This document shows positions 24,895 to 33,558 of a stretch of 64,000 bases of DNA, in pieces; position 1 is the first letter of the stretch, and each line of letters opens with the position of its first letter. The notes beneath the pieces are model-generated. The model ran no database searches. It was given only the letters and a program-made list of their open reading frames with translations, and was not told the DNA's origin. Source of the stretch: Pseudoruegeria sp. SK021 (GTDB lineage Bacteria; Pseudomonadota; Alphaproteobacteria; Rhodobacterales; Rhodobacteraceae). The stretch spans positions 25,804-89,803 of the forward strand of contig NZ_MTBG01000014.1 of assembly GCF_002119405.1 (NCBI RefSeq), written 5' to 3'. Both the position numbers and the translations under genes were made by a program.

Positions 24895-26262
24895 TTACTC
24901 GGCCTGAAGACCGCGTTTCCAATCGCCCTTGAAGATTTTCAGGTGAAACGGGGGAAATTTGACCAATTCCTCGGCTAGGAACAAGGCAAAGACCCACGTT
25001 GCCGAAAGGTCGAGATACAGGATGAACACCGCCGTCAACGGCACCCGAAAGAACCATTGCGCCGCGACGAACACGTTCATCACGTACAGCGTATTCCCGC
25101 TGGCCCGCAACGAGTGGCCGCACATGGCATTCGATCCTTTGGGAAATGGCAACAGCAACAGGACCGGCAAAAAGCTATAGAGGGTCGCGCGCGTTTCCGC
25201 TTCCAGATTGCCATAGATGTGCTCTGAGGCCAGACAGATCACCAGATAGGTGACCGAGACCACGGCCGCCGCCGCCATGGACATCCGCCATGCCTTGCCC
25301 AAAAAGATATCCAGTTCCGGCCCGTGGCGGTTGCTGCCCAGCAGTTGCGCAACGATGATCCCAGCCGCCTGCGCCACCGAGGTGCCGATATGTCCCGTGA
25401 GATTGATCCATGGCGCGATCAAGGTCATGGCCGCAAACTGATTGATCGACATTCTGGCGAAAAGCAGTGCCAACACATAGGTGGCGATGGCATTGCTGAC
25501 GAAGGTTCCGGCAATGGGTAAGGCGAAGATCAGATGGCGCTTGATCGACGCCGCCAATGTTCCGTTCAGCCAGCCCTTCTCGTTCAGGTGGCCCCCGGTC
25601 ATGCGGTAGAAACACAGCGCCAGAAAGGCCAGACGGGCCAGCGAGGCCACGGCACTGCCCGCAGCGGCCCCCATGACCCCAAGCGCCGGAAACCCGAAAT
25701 TGCCGTGGATCAAAGTATAGCTGACGGCCACATTGACCGGGACGGCAATCAAATAGCTTTGGAACGGAATGATCGTCCGGCCCCGGCCATTGAAATAGCT
25801 TCCCAAGCACTGGGCGATGGCTTCGATAAAAACCAGCAGCAGGAACACGTTCAGATAGTTCCGAGCCTGTTCGGCAATCCAAGGGGTATGGGCGAAGGCA
25901 TCGATCAGTCGGCCACCAAACGCCAAAACCAAACCGACCCCGATCACAGTCGCGCCAAGGTTGATGGCCACCCCGGCATAAAAGCCGGTGCGCAGCGCGA
26001 AGGGACGTTCGGTTCCCATGGCCTGAGCGATCCGGATCTGCGTTGCGGTCGAAAAGGCGAACAGCACGCCGAGCAGCAAGCTTCCAAACGCCGCAGCCAA
26101 GCCCATCGCGGCCAGTGCCGCCTCGCCAAGCGCGGACACAAGATAGGCGTCTATGACCACAATGGCATTCAGCATCATGGCCTTCAGCATCAGCGGCCAA
26201 GCGATATTGAAGACATCTTTGGGGGTAGGCGTTGCCTTGCTGGCAGCCGTGTCTGTCATCAT
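24895..26262 (-). CDS. MATE-family efflux protein
   Basis: A protein of about 455 residues with 12 predicted helices and the MATE repeat in two halves. The first half includes FNIAWPLMLKAMMLNAIVVIDAYLVSALGE and the second SIKRHLIFALPIAGTFVSNAIAT. It likely exports cationic or drug-like compounds with Na+ or H+. Two adjacent ATGs at 26262 and 26259 are possible starts; the ribosome site is weak. It is a single gene, separated from the TAXI operon and from the VOC gene. Confidence 0.87.
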   Translation of the reverse strand: MMTDTAASKATPTPKDVFNIAWPLMLKAMMLNAIVVIDAYLVSALGEAALAAMGLAAAFGSLLLGVLFAFSTATQIRIAQAMGTERPFALRTGFYAGVAINLGATVIGVGLVLAFGGRLIDAFAHTPWIAEQARNYLNVFLLLVFIEAIAQCLGSYFNGRGRTIIPFQSYLIAVPVNVAVSYTLIHGNFGFPALGVMGAAAGSAVASLARLAFLALCFYRMTGGHLNEKGWLNGTLAASIKRHLIFALPIAGTFVSNAIATYVLALLFARMSINQFAAMTLIAPWINLTGHIGTSVAQAAGIIVAQLLGSNRHGPELDIFLGKAWRMSMAAAAVVSVTYLVICLASEHIYGNLEAETRATLYSFLPVLLLLPFPKGSNAMCGHSLRASGNTLYVMNVFVAAQWFFRVPLTAVFILYLDLSATWVFALFLAEELVKFPPFHLKIFKGDWKRGLQAE

Positions 26263-26584
26263 TGTCCATCGAGAGAATGAAGGTTTGCCGCCATAAAAGG
26301 CAGTTCTTGCGCCGTTGCAACTGCCAAATTTTGGCGGCACCGGCGGGCGGGAAGGGCTGCGTCAGCCCGACCCCTAGCCGCCTTGTTTTACGCAAAATCC
26401 TCGCGTCTTACGGCCCTAGAGTCACGGAAATTCCGGCTCATCAGCGCGAAAGCCGTGACTGGCTGACCAGCCAAAATACGGTTGCATCCCACGCGGCCAC
26501 GGGCTGTGGGCCGATTTTGGGCCACTAGATCAGCGCTGCAATCCTTCGGCTGGCCGCCACTTTCCATTCGACGGCCGAATTGGC
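26263..26584. other. Leader region upstream of MATE gene with hairpin
   Basis: These 322 bases hold no gene. A compact hairpin GGGCTG-CGT-CAGCCC (26354-26368) lies about 90 bases upstream of the MATE start, and further GC-rich arms surround it. I compared it with guanidine-riboswitch-like leaders of exporters and could not match their conserved core. Confidence 0.4.
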
Positions 26585-27493
26585 CTATATGAACGGAATC
26601 GCAAGCTGCGCCCGCTTGCACGCGTCGGTCTTGGCCAGTGCAATGCCCCATTGATCCGTCCGCCCGCTTGGCCACACCCAGTCGGCGGGCCCGCCCACCG
26701 GATAGGTGTCGTCCACTTGCAGGACCTCGGCGGTATGCTCCACCACGAATCCGGCCGGATCGACAAAATACATGAACACGTTGTCCCCCGGCCCATGCCG
26801 TCCCGGTCCCCAGCCGATCGGTATCTGCGCATCAATCACCCGCCCCGAGGCCGTCATCACCGCCTCCAAATTGGGGTGATTGAAGGCAATGTGGTTCAGG
26901 GTTTCAACCGGTGCCGTGGCAAGAACAATCGAATGGTGATCGCTGTTGGTGCGCACGAAGCCCATGATTTTGCTGCGGTCCGTGACCTTGAACCCCAGCC
27001 CATCGACATAAAAGGCGATGTCCCGTTCCAGATCGGTGGTGTTGATATTGAGATGCGCCAGACGGTCGGGACCGCCGCCTGTCAACGGCGAAGCGGGCCG
27101 GTCGTCATGCTGAACCACCCGCACCCTGCGCCCGACGCGGTCGCGCAGGGAAAAGCCGATCCCGCCGCCCAAATCCGGCAACGGCCCGATCTCGCCCTCG
27201 GCGGTACCGCCTGCCCTGACCGCACGGATGCGCAGCGCCTCAAGGTCCGCCGTCGCAGCGGCACGCAAGGTGTAGGACTGGATCGCAGACTCGGCGCCCT
27301 GAGACAGGCGCACCACATAGGCATCGGTGCTGTCGCAGCGCAGATAGACCGATCCCTCGCGCCGCGCCGCTTCGGCAAGGCCCCAGACCTCCGTATAGAA
27401 CGCAGTCGCCGCCGCAAGATCCGGAACGACAAGTTCAACACTGCGTAACCCGGTGATCGGAAAGTCGTTGGTAATGTCACGTCCTCCGGCCAT
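26585..27493 (-). CDS. VOC-family extradiol-type dioxygenase
   Basis: A 302-residue two-domain vicinal-oxygen-chelate protein. The C-terminal domain carries the candidate 2-His-1-Glu metal triad: H147 in RLAHLNINTTD, H201 in LNHIAFNHPN and E252 in GFVVEHTAE. The first domain lacks its ligands, as in extradiol dioxygenases. It would cleave a catecholic ring next to one hydroxyl, with Fe(II). The start ATG abuts the FAH stop with no gap, at the end of a seven-gene operon. The substrate is not deducible. Confidence 0.82.
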   Translation of the reverse strand: MAGGRDITNDFPITGLRSVELVVPDLAAATAFYTEVWGLAEAARREGSVYLRCDSTDAYVVRLSQGAESAIQSYTLRAAATADLEALRIRAVRAGGTAEGEIGPLPDLGGGIGFSLRDRVGRRVRVVQHDDRPASPLTGGGPDRLAHLNINTTDLERDIAFYVDGLGFKVTDRSKIMGFVRTNSDHHSIVLATAPVETLNHIAFNHPNLEAVMTASGRVIDAQIPIGWGPGRHGPGDNVFMYFVDPAGFVVEHTAEVLQVDDTYPVGGPADWVWPSGRTDQWGIALAKTDACKRAQLAIPFI

Positions 27494-28330
27494 TTACTGT
27501 CCCTCATTTTGGATCAGGCTGCTCAGCGCGCCAACGCCCGAGATGCGGACCTCGATCCGGTCTCCGGCTTTCATCCAGACCGGGGGGCTCCGTTTCGCCC
27601 CGACACCGCCGGGCGTGCCTGTGGCGATCACGTCACCGGGCGACAACGGCGTAAAGGCCGAGATATAGGCGATGATCACCGGGATCGGGAACAGCATGTG
27701 ATCCAAGGTCGCCGATTGCATCACCGTGCCATTCAGGACCGATTCCACCCGCACCTGATCCAGTGCGCCGATCTCGTCCAGCGTGACCAGTTCCGGCCCG
27801 AATGGGGCCGTGCCGGGAAAGTTCTTGCCGGGAATGAACTGACGGGTGTGCCATTGCCAATCCCGCACCGAGGCATCGTTGAAACAGGCCACCCCGGCGA
27901 CATGGTCCATCGCCTCTGCCTCAGAAATGCGCCGCCCCCCCTTGCCGATGACCACGGCAAGCTCTGCCTCGAAATCCAGTTCCGTGGACACGGCGGGGCA
28001 AATGATCGGATCATCCGCACCGATCAACGTGTCGGCAAAACGGGTGAAGATAGAGGGATGCTGGGTCTTGTCGCGGCCGGTTTCGACGCGGTGGGATTCA
28101 TAGTTGTGACCGACACACAGGATCTTTGCAGGGTTCGGGATGACCGGCAACAGTCGCACATCCGCCCGGGGAATCCGCCGGCCTCGGGGCGCGCCCCCCA
28201 GTTGGCCCGCCGCAATGGCGCGTTTCAAATCCTCCGGCGCGCCGTCTTCGCCCCCCAGATCAACGACCTGATCCCCCTCGACACAGCCCCACGACCTGCG
28301 CCCGTCATATTCGAAGCTAATGTACCGCAT
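27494..28330 (-). CDS. Fumarylacetoacetate hydrolase-family protein
   Basis: A 278-residue FAH-superfamily enzyme. Metal ligands are E121 and E123 in DFEAELAVVIGKGGR and D152 in FNDASVRDWQW; the GTPGGVG loop is present near the C-terminus. The start MRYISFEYDG follows GAGAGGA. Neighbours are the extradiol-type dioxygenase and a GST-like protein, so it probably hydrolyses or isomerises a ring-fission product. It is a paralogue of the FAH gene at 14877, with a different N-terminus. Confidence 0.87.
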   Translation of the reverse strand: MRYISFEYDGRRSWGCVEGDQVVDLGGEDGAPEDLKRAIAAGQLGGAPRGRRIPRADVRLLPVIPNPAKILCVGHNYESHRVETGRDKTQHPSIFTRFADTLIGADDPIICPAVSTELDFEAELAVVIGKGGRRISEAEAMDHVAGVACFNDASVRDWQWHTRQFIPGKNFPGTAPFGPELVTLDEIGALDQVRVESVLNGTVMQSATLDHMLFPIPVIIAYISAFTPLSPGDVIATGTPGGVGAKRSPPVWMKAGDRIEVRISGVGALSSLIQNEGQ

Positions 28331-28398
28331 CGGTCCTCTCCCGTTCTGAACTTCAAGTGTAGTGCGCCGCGCCCCTGATACCGGGCGGGTGCCTTGGA

Positions 28399-29193
28399 TC
28401 AGGCCGCATGCCATATCGGCTCAAGCGCGCCCCAGATTTCCGTGCCTTCTTGGCGCATCGCCGCAGCGGCGGCGGGATCGATTTTTGCGGCGACTTCCAC
28501 CTGATAGCTGGGCCGGGCCTGCATCGCGGCCAACCAATCACCCACGCGCGGGGTGTCCTTGGTCCACAAGCCGTCAAAGCCCAGACGCTCCAAACGGTCC
28601 ACATAGGACACGAGGGCGATATCAACGATGCCGAAGTCCGGACCACTGATCCACGTATGGCGCGACAAGGCACTGTTCATATCCGCAAAGGCACGGCGCA
28701 ACTGCATGAGGCCCTGCGCAACATAGGGCGATTGCAGGCCCGTTGCATACAGATCCCGGCGCTTTACCCGCGCCACCGGATCCGGCATTCTGGCGATCGC
28801 CGTTTCAATTTCTTCGGGCGTTTTCGTCGCCAAAATGCGCGCCCGGTTCACGGTGGAGAACGTCAGCGTGTTGATCGCGCCATGGATATTCAGGCAGCGC
28901 AGCAACCAGTGGCGGGCGGCGACCTGTCCGGCGCGATCCTGCGGCATCAATCGTGCACCGTTATAAGTCTGGTCCAAATACTCAAGGATCAGGCTCGACT
29001 CGACCAACACCAGATCGTCGTCGATCAGCACTGGAACGGCGGCAGACGGGTTTAGCGCCATAAAGGCCGGATCGAACTGTTCGCCGATCTGAAGGTTGAC
29101 TTGCAGGTCCTCGTAAGCGCGGCCGATTTCGGCCAGACCGATCCGGACCTTGATTGAGCAGACGCTGGTTGTGCTATTGTACAATTTCAACAT
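28399..29193 (-). CDS. Glutathione S-transferase-like protein
   Basis: A 264-residue GST-fold protein. The thioredoxin-like N-domain opens MLKLYNSTTSVCSIKVRI; the glutathione-binding cis-proline is in NPSAAVPVLIDD and the ES motif in LVLVESSLILEYLDQ. The C-terminal helical domain follows. In aromatic clusters such proteins act as maleylpyruvate isomerase, beta-etherase-like or dehalogenating enzymes. The Cys/Ser near residues 11-13 could be catalytic. The start follows a weak ribosome site. It lies between the FAH and MFS genes of the same operon. Confidence 0.82.
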   Translation of the reverse strand: MLKLYNSTTSVCSIKVRIGLAEIGRAYEDLQVNLQIGEQFDPAFMALNPSAAVPVLIDDDLVLVESSLILEYLDQTYNGARLMPQDRAGQVAARHWLLRCLNIHGAINTLTFSTVNRARILATKTPEEIETAIARMPDPVARVKRRDLYATGLQSPYVAQGLMQLRRAFADMNSALSRHTWISGPDFGIVDIALVSYVDRLERLGFDGLWTKDTPRVGDWLAAMQARPSYQVEVAAKIDPAAAAAMRQEGTEIWGALEPIWHAA

Positions 29194-29225
29194 TCCAAAG
29201 TGCTTTCCTGTCTGGAAGTGGTGGA

Positions 29226-30614
29226 TCAATGCGCCGTCCGGTCCCGGATTGCCCGCGCCCGCAAAACGGCTGCCGTGGCCCCGACCAATGCCAGCCCGGC
29301 CGCGACCGTCATGGCCGTGGTCGCCCCGGCCGGCGCGGCCGCAAGCAAAACGGCGGCGATGGCTGTGCCAAGCGCCCGGCCAAACTGCCGCGCCAATGAA
29401 ATCACGCCACTTGCCGCGCCGCTGCGATCTGGCGGGGCGCTGAGCATCACCAGCCGGTTATTGGGCGTCTGAAAGGCGGCAAACCCAATGCCACAGGCGG
29501 CAAGGCGCAGCGCAACGCCCGCGGCCCCAACATCGGGCGGCATCAATGCCAGCAAAACAAATCCGGCAGCGAACACAAACAGCCCCACCGCTCCGATGGG
29601 GCCCGCAGGCAAGCGGTCGGACATCCAGCCCAAAACCGGGGCCAGCAGGGCGGTCGAGAATGGCCAGACGCTGAGGACGATTGCCATGTCCATCGGGCTT
29701 AGCCCGGCATCCAACACCAAATAGAACGGCAGGAAAATGAACCCGACCGATTGGGCCGCGAAGGCGAAGATGGCCGCGACGACCGACAGGTTGAACACCG
29801 GCAGGGCCAGCAGATCAAGCGGGAAAACCGCACCGACCTTGCCCCGCGACACCCGGGTCAGACGGACGAACCCGGCGATTGCGCCGATGGCTGCAGCGGC
29901 GATCATACCTCGGGACCAGCCCGCCGCCAGCCCGTTCAGCACATACAGCACACAGACCAGCGTCAGGGCGACCAGCACCGCATCCTGAAGGTCATATCTG
30001 CGGTTCGAGGGCTGGTTCGGAGGCAAAAGGATCGCAGCCCCGATACCGCCGATCACGCTACAGACCAGCATCAGCAAAAAGACCGCACGCCAACCGCTGA
30101 TCTCAAGCAAGACGCCCGCCAAGGCCGGCCCCGCCGTGGTCGCGATGGCAACCGATGTCGCCATTATGCCGATGGCCGTCCCAAGGCTTTTGGACGGGTA
30201 CAACACCCGGGCGAGGGCGAAGTTGATGCTCATAACCGCGGCGGTGCCGACGGCCTGAAAGGCCCGGGCGATCACCAACGCAGCAAAGCTTGGCGTCAGA
30301 ATGCATGCAACACTCATCACCGCGAACACCAGCAGCCCGATGACATATAGCCGCCGAATGCCAATCGCCTCGCCCAATGCGGCCATCGGCAATAACAGCG
30401 CGACGATGATGAACTGCGACATGCCAACAACCCACGTTGCTGTCGACGCCGGGATGGCAAAATCTGACGCGATTGCCGGCAGCGCCACTGTGACCGCCAT
30501 GCTTTCCAAAACCACGGCCCAAAGACCGATCAGGACGAACCCAAAGGCAAGATGGGTGCGCCGCATGCTCTTGTATCCATCCAGATCGTCAGACGCGGTG
30601 CCACCTGCCCCCAT
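29226..30614 (-). CDS. MFS transporter (DHA2-like)
   Basis: A 462-residue major-facilitator protein with about 12-14 helices. Characteristic are SMAVTVALPAIASDFAIPASTATWVVGM near the start and GWMSDRLPAGPIGAVG in the second half. The DHA2 group mainly exports drugs or metabolites. The upstream ATG at 30614 lies only two bases past the ABC ATPase stop; an internal ATG at 30566 is also possible. In this operon it could export a toxic intermediate or an overflow product. Confidence 0.85.
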   Translation of the reverse strand: MGAGGTASDDLDGYKSMRRTHLAFGFVLIGLWAVVLESMAVTVALPAIASDFAIPASTATWVVGMSQFIIVALLLPMAALGEAIGIRRLYVIGLLVFAVMSVACILTPSFAALVIARAFQAVGTAAVMSINFALARVLYPSKSLGTAIGIMATSVAIATTAGPALAGVLLEISGWRAVFLLMLVCSVIGGIGAAILLPPNQPSNRRYDLQDAVLVALTLVCVLYVLNGLAAGWSRGMIAAAAIGAIAGFVRLTRVSRGKVGAVFPLDLLALPVFNLSVVAAIFAFAAQSVGFIFLPFYLVLDAGLSPMDMAIVLSVWPFSTALLAPVLGWMSDRLPAGPIGAVGLFVFAAGFVLLALMPPDVGAAGVALRLAACGIGFAAFQTPNNRLVMLSAPPDRSGAASGVISLARQFGRALGTAIAAVLLAAAPAGATTAMTVAAGLALVGATAAVLRARAIRDRTAH

Positions 30615-30616
30615 GA

Positions 30617-31711
30617 TCAGGCCGCAAGGATCGCAACGTCATCCGGGTTCACGACGACATCCACGGTATCGCCCACCGCAACGCCGCTGCTGGGATGCAA
30701 GCGGGTCATCAGCTCAGACGCCCCCAGCGTCACCTTGCATTCAAGCGACTCGCCCAAAAATACGATATCGGTCACCTTGCCCGAAATGCGCGGCATCTCT
30801 GGCCGGGTCCGGTCATCGGCAAGAAACACATTTTCGGGCCGCACTGCGACCGAGATGTCCTCGCCCTCCGACCGCCCATCCGATGCATATGCCAGATTGC
30901 CCCATTCGGTGCTGATCAGGCCGGGCACGCCGTGCCGGGCCGCCTGGACAATCTTGCCCTCGGCAAAATTGCACTGACCAATGAAACTGGCAACAAATCG
31001 CGACACTGGCCGTTTGTAGATTTCCGTCGGCGTCGCCTCTTGCGCGATCACACCGTCACGCATGATTGCGACCCGGTCGGCCATGGTCAACGCTTCGGTC
31101 TGATCATGGGTCACATACAGCGCCGTCATTCCAAGGCGCTTCACAAGGTTGCGTAATTCCAACCGGGTCTCGGCGCGCAGTTTGGCATCCAAATTGGACA
31201 GCGGTTCGTCAAACAACACAACCGAGGCCTCACGCACGATGGCGCGGGCCAGCGCCAGACGCTGTTGCTGGCCGCCGCTGAGGAACGGCGCAGGACGGGA
31301 CTCGTAGCCGCTGAGTTGCACCAGTTCCAGCGCGCCTTTGACCCGGCGGTCAATCTCGGGTTCGCGCAGCTTCTGTTTCATTTCCCGCAAAGGAAACGCC
31401 ACATTTTCAAAGACTGTCAGATGCGGCCAGATGGCGTAGGATTGGAACACCATGGCAAGGTCGCGTTTAAACGTCGGCACTGAAATGCCCTTGGCGGAAT
31501 CGTGAACCACGGTGTCCCCGATCACAATGCGCCCCTCTGACGGACCCTCCAGCCCGGCCAGACAACGCAGCGTCGTGGTCTTGCCGCAGCCGCTGGGCCC
31601 TAGCAAGGTATAGAACTCACCCTGCGCCACCTTGATGGTTACGCCACGCACCGCATGCACGACACCTTTGTCTGAATTGAACCGCACGTGCAGGTTTTCG
31701 ATCTCAATCAC
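30617..31711 (-). CDS. ABC transporter ATPase (FbpC/PotA-like)
   Basis: A 364-residue ATPase: Walker A GPSGCGKT (38-45), signature LSGGQQQR starting at 144, Walker B VVLFDEP (164-170), switch His in YVTHDQTEA. A C-terminal TOBE domain follows (for example RPENVFLADDRTRPE). It overlaps the permease gene as ATGA. It powers the importer made by the 593-residue permease and the binding protein at 33559. Confidence 0.88.
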   Translation of the reverse strand: MIEIENLHVRFNSDKGVVHAVRGVTIKVAQGEFYTLLGPSGCGKTTTLRCLAGLEGPSEGRIVIGDTVVHDSAKGISVPTFKRDLAMVFQSYAIWPHLTVFENVAFPLREMKQKLREPEIDRRVKGALELVQLSGYESRPAPFLSGGQQQRLALARAIVREASVVLFDEPLSNLDAKLRAETRLELRNLVKRLGMTALYVTHDQTEALTMADRVAIMRDGVIAQEATPTEIYKRPVSRFVASFIGQCNFAEGKIVQAARHGVPGLISTEWGNLAYASDGRSEGEDISVAVRPENVFLADDRTRPEMPRISGKVTDIVFLGESLECKVTLGASELMTRLHPSSGVAVGDTVDVVVNPDDVAILAA

Positions 31712-33489
31712 ACCGATTTTCCCCCATTGGACTTCGCAAATCCGAAAATGCGCAGGGCCAATGCCAAGACAAACATTGCCGACATCAGCATGATTCCGAT
31801 TGCGCCCACTGAATTGATATTTCCGTTATTCCAAAGCGACCAAATCATGACGCCAAGCACTTCGTTGTTGCCCCCTTGAGACAGGATCAACGGCAAACTG
31901 ATGAACCGTACGCTGAGCATGGCGACGTAGATCCAGATGCCAACAAGCGTCGGCATCAACAGGGGCGCAAAAATGCGCAAGGCCACCCGCCAAGGCGGGG
32001 CGCCGCACAATTTGGCCGCATCTTCCAAATCCGGATGGACCTGTATCATGGCCACACTCATCGCCCGCACCGAATAGGACAGAAACAGGATCGTGAAGCC
32101 CAGAACGAGGGACCCCAAAGAACCAAAGGTGCTGGCGCCGGTCAGGGAATCAAACTGGATCAGCAACCAAAACAGCGCGAGGCCCAGCACGATCCCCGGG
32201 ATCGAATGCGGCATGAAGGACATGACATCCAGCGTGTAACGGGCGGAAAACCGAGTACGCACAATGATATAGGCGATGACAAAGGACAAGATTGTGACCA
32301 CCGTCGAGGTCATCAAGGTCAACCAGACCGTGTTCCACACCACGCGGCCAACCCGTGGCTGATTGAAGACAGTCTCATAGTGCTTGAAGGACAGCGTCTG
32401 GAACGCCTCCCATGAGGGTTGGCGCAGATAGCCCACCATCGACACATAGAGCAGCACGAGAAACGGCAGAACAATCGACACGAACAGGAACAACCCGGCA
32501 ATCCCGATCGCCGGATAGCGCCATGCACCAAGGCGGACAGAACGGGGCGTATAGCCCTTGCCGGTAATGATCGTGTAGCGCTCGGAATGGCGGACCAGTC
32601 GCAAGTAGAAGACCGACACCACCAAGGCGATGGCCAGATAGAAGACCGCCGCGGCGTTGGCTTGGCCGAACGCGGGGATCGCGCCGATATTCTCGATCAG
32701 ATTGAACACTCGGGTGCTGAACACGTGCAGGTTCACCGGCATCCCCAGAATGCCCGGGATTTCAAAGTTTTCTAGCGCGGTGATCGCCTGAAAGATGCTG
32801 ATCGCCAAAACCCCGGGCAACAGCAATGCAAGCGTCACCCGCCGCGTGGCCCGCATCGGGCTGGCCCCGCTCACGGCGGCAGCTTCTTCCAGACTTGGGT
32901 CCATGCTGCGCATCAGGGGCACCAGCATCAGAAATGCCACCGGCACCAGCCGCAGACCTTCGGCAAAGATCAGCCCCGCCATGGTATAGATATCGAACAG
33001 CGGCCCCTCGGCACCGGTCATGAACATCCAGCCCCGGTTCACAAAGCCGGACCGCGGACTAAGCAACAGCACCCACGCAATCGCATGCAAAATCCCGGGC
33101 ACCGCAATCCCCAGCGGCACGCCCGCATAAATCCACATCTTGCCGGGCATGTCCGAGCGTTCCACCAGCCAAGCCAGCACCGCAGCTGTCCCGATCCCAA
33201 ACACTGTCGCGCCGGTCACATAGACCGCCGTATTCCACAGAACCAGATCGATCCGCTGCTCGACCCAAACGGCGTAGAAATTCCCGAACCCCATCGTATC
33301 GAATGAGAACTCATTCGGCAGACGCGATTGGCTGAAGGCCCCGACAACCAAGGAAAAAATCGGCGCCGCGACCATTGCACAGACCAGCAACAGCACCGCC
33401 CACGGAAAAAAGCGTCCAACAATGGCGCGCAGGTCCTGTGGCCGCCGTTCGTCCGCGCCTTCCGGCGCCCCCGAAAAGGAGTTATTCAT
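31708..33489 (-). CDS. ABC transporter fused permease (FbpB-like, two permease domains)
   Basis: A 593-residue permease with two consecutive binding-protein-dependent domains, each with a coupling loop: LEEAAAVSGASP in the first half and LEDAAKLCGAPPWR in the second. It has about 12 membrane helices. This architecture is typical of iron, thiamine or organophosphonate importers, but also of uncharacterised organic-acid importers in catabolic operons. A stem-loop at 33520-33547 separates it from the binding protein. Confidence 0.88.
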   Translation of the reverse strand: MNNSFSGAPEGADERRPQDLRAIVGRFFPWAVLLLVCAMVAAPIFSLVVGAFSQSRLPNEFSFDTMGFGNFYAVWVEQRIDLVLWNTAVYVTGATVFGIGTAAVLAWLVERSDMPGKMWIYAGVPLGIAVPGILHAIAWVLLLSPRSGFVNRGWMFMTGAEGPLFDIYTMAGLIFAEGLRLVPVAFLMLVPLMRSMDPSLEEAAAVSGASPMRATRRVTLALLLPGVLAISIFQAITALENFEIPGILGMPVNLHVFSTRVFNLIENIGAIPAFGQANAAAVFYLAIALVVSVFYLRLVRHSERYTIITGKGYTPRSVRLGAWRYPAIGIAGLFLFVSIVLPFLVLLYVSMVGYLRQPSWEAFQTLSFKHYETVFNQPRVGRVVWNTVWLTLMTSTVVTILSFVIAYIIVRTRFSARYTLDVMSFMPHSIPGIVLGLALFWLLIQFDSLTGASTFGSLGSLVLGFTILFLSYSVRAMSVAMIQVHPDLEDAAKLCGAPPWRVALRIFAPLLMPTLVGIWIYVAMLSVRFISLPLILSQGGNNEVLGVMIWSLWNNGNINSVGAIGIMLMSAMFVLALALRIFGFAKSNGGKSV

Positions 33490-33519
33490 GCCAAAGCCTT
33501 ATGTCAGAAGAACACTGAT

Positions 33520-33547
33520 GGACCGACGCCGCACCGGGCGCCGGTCC
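33520..33547 (-). other. Stem-loop between binding-protein and fused permease genes
   Basis: The nested arms GGACCG-a-CGCC and GGCG-c-CGGTCC surround a six-base loop, giving a near-perfect ten-pair stem. It fills much of the 69-base gap between the two genes. Confidence 0.6.
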
Positions 33548-33558
33548 GGTCAATCCTG

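Noticed and set aside
25175..26395. Leftward 406-codon frame overlapping the MATE gene
   Set aside because: It is out of frame with the MATE protein, rich in Arg and Gly with no family motif. The MATE reading frame has clear membrane helices.
26263..26584. Guanidine or mini-ykkC riboswitch in the MATE leader
   Set aside because: A short hairpin is present, but the conserved core (paired ACGR loops) could not be recognised.
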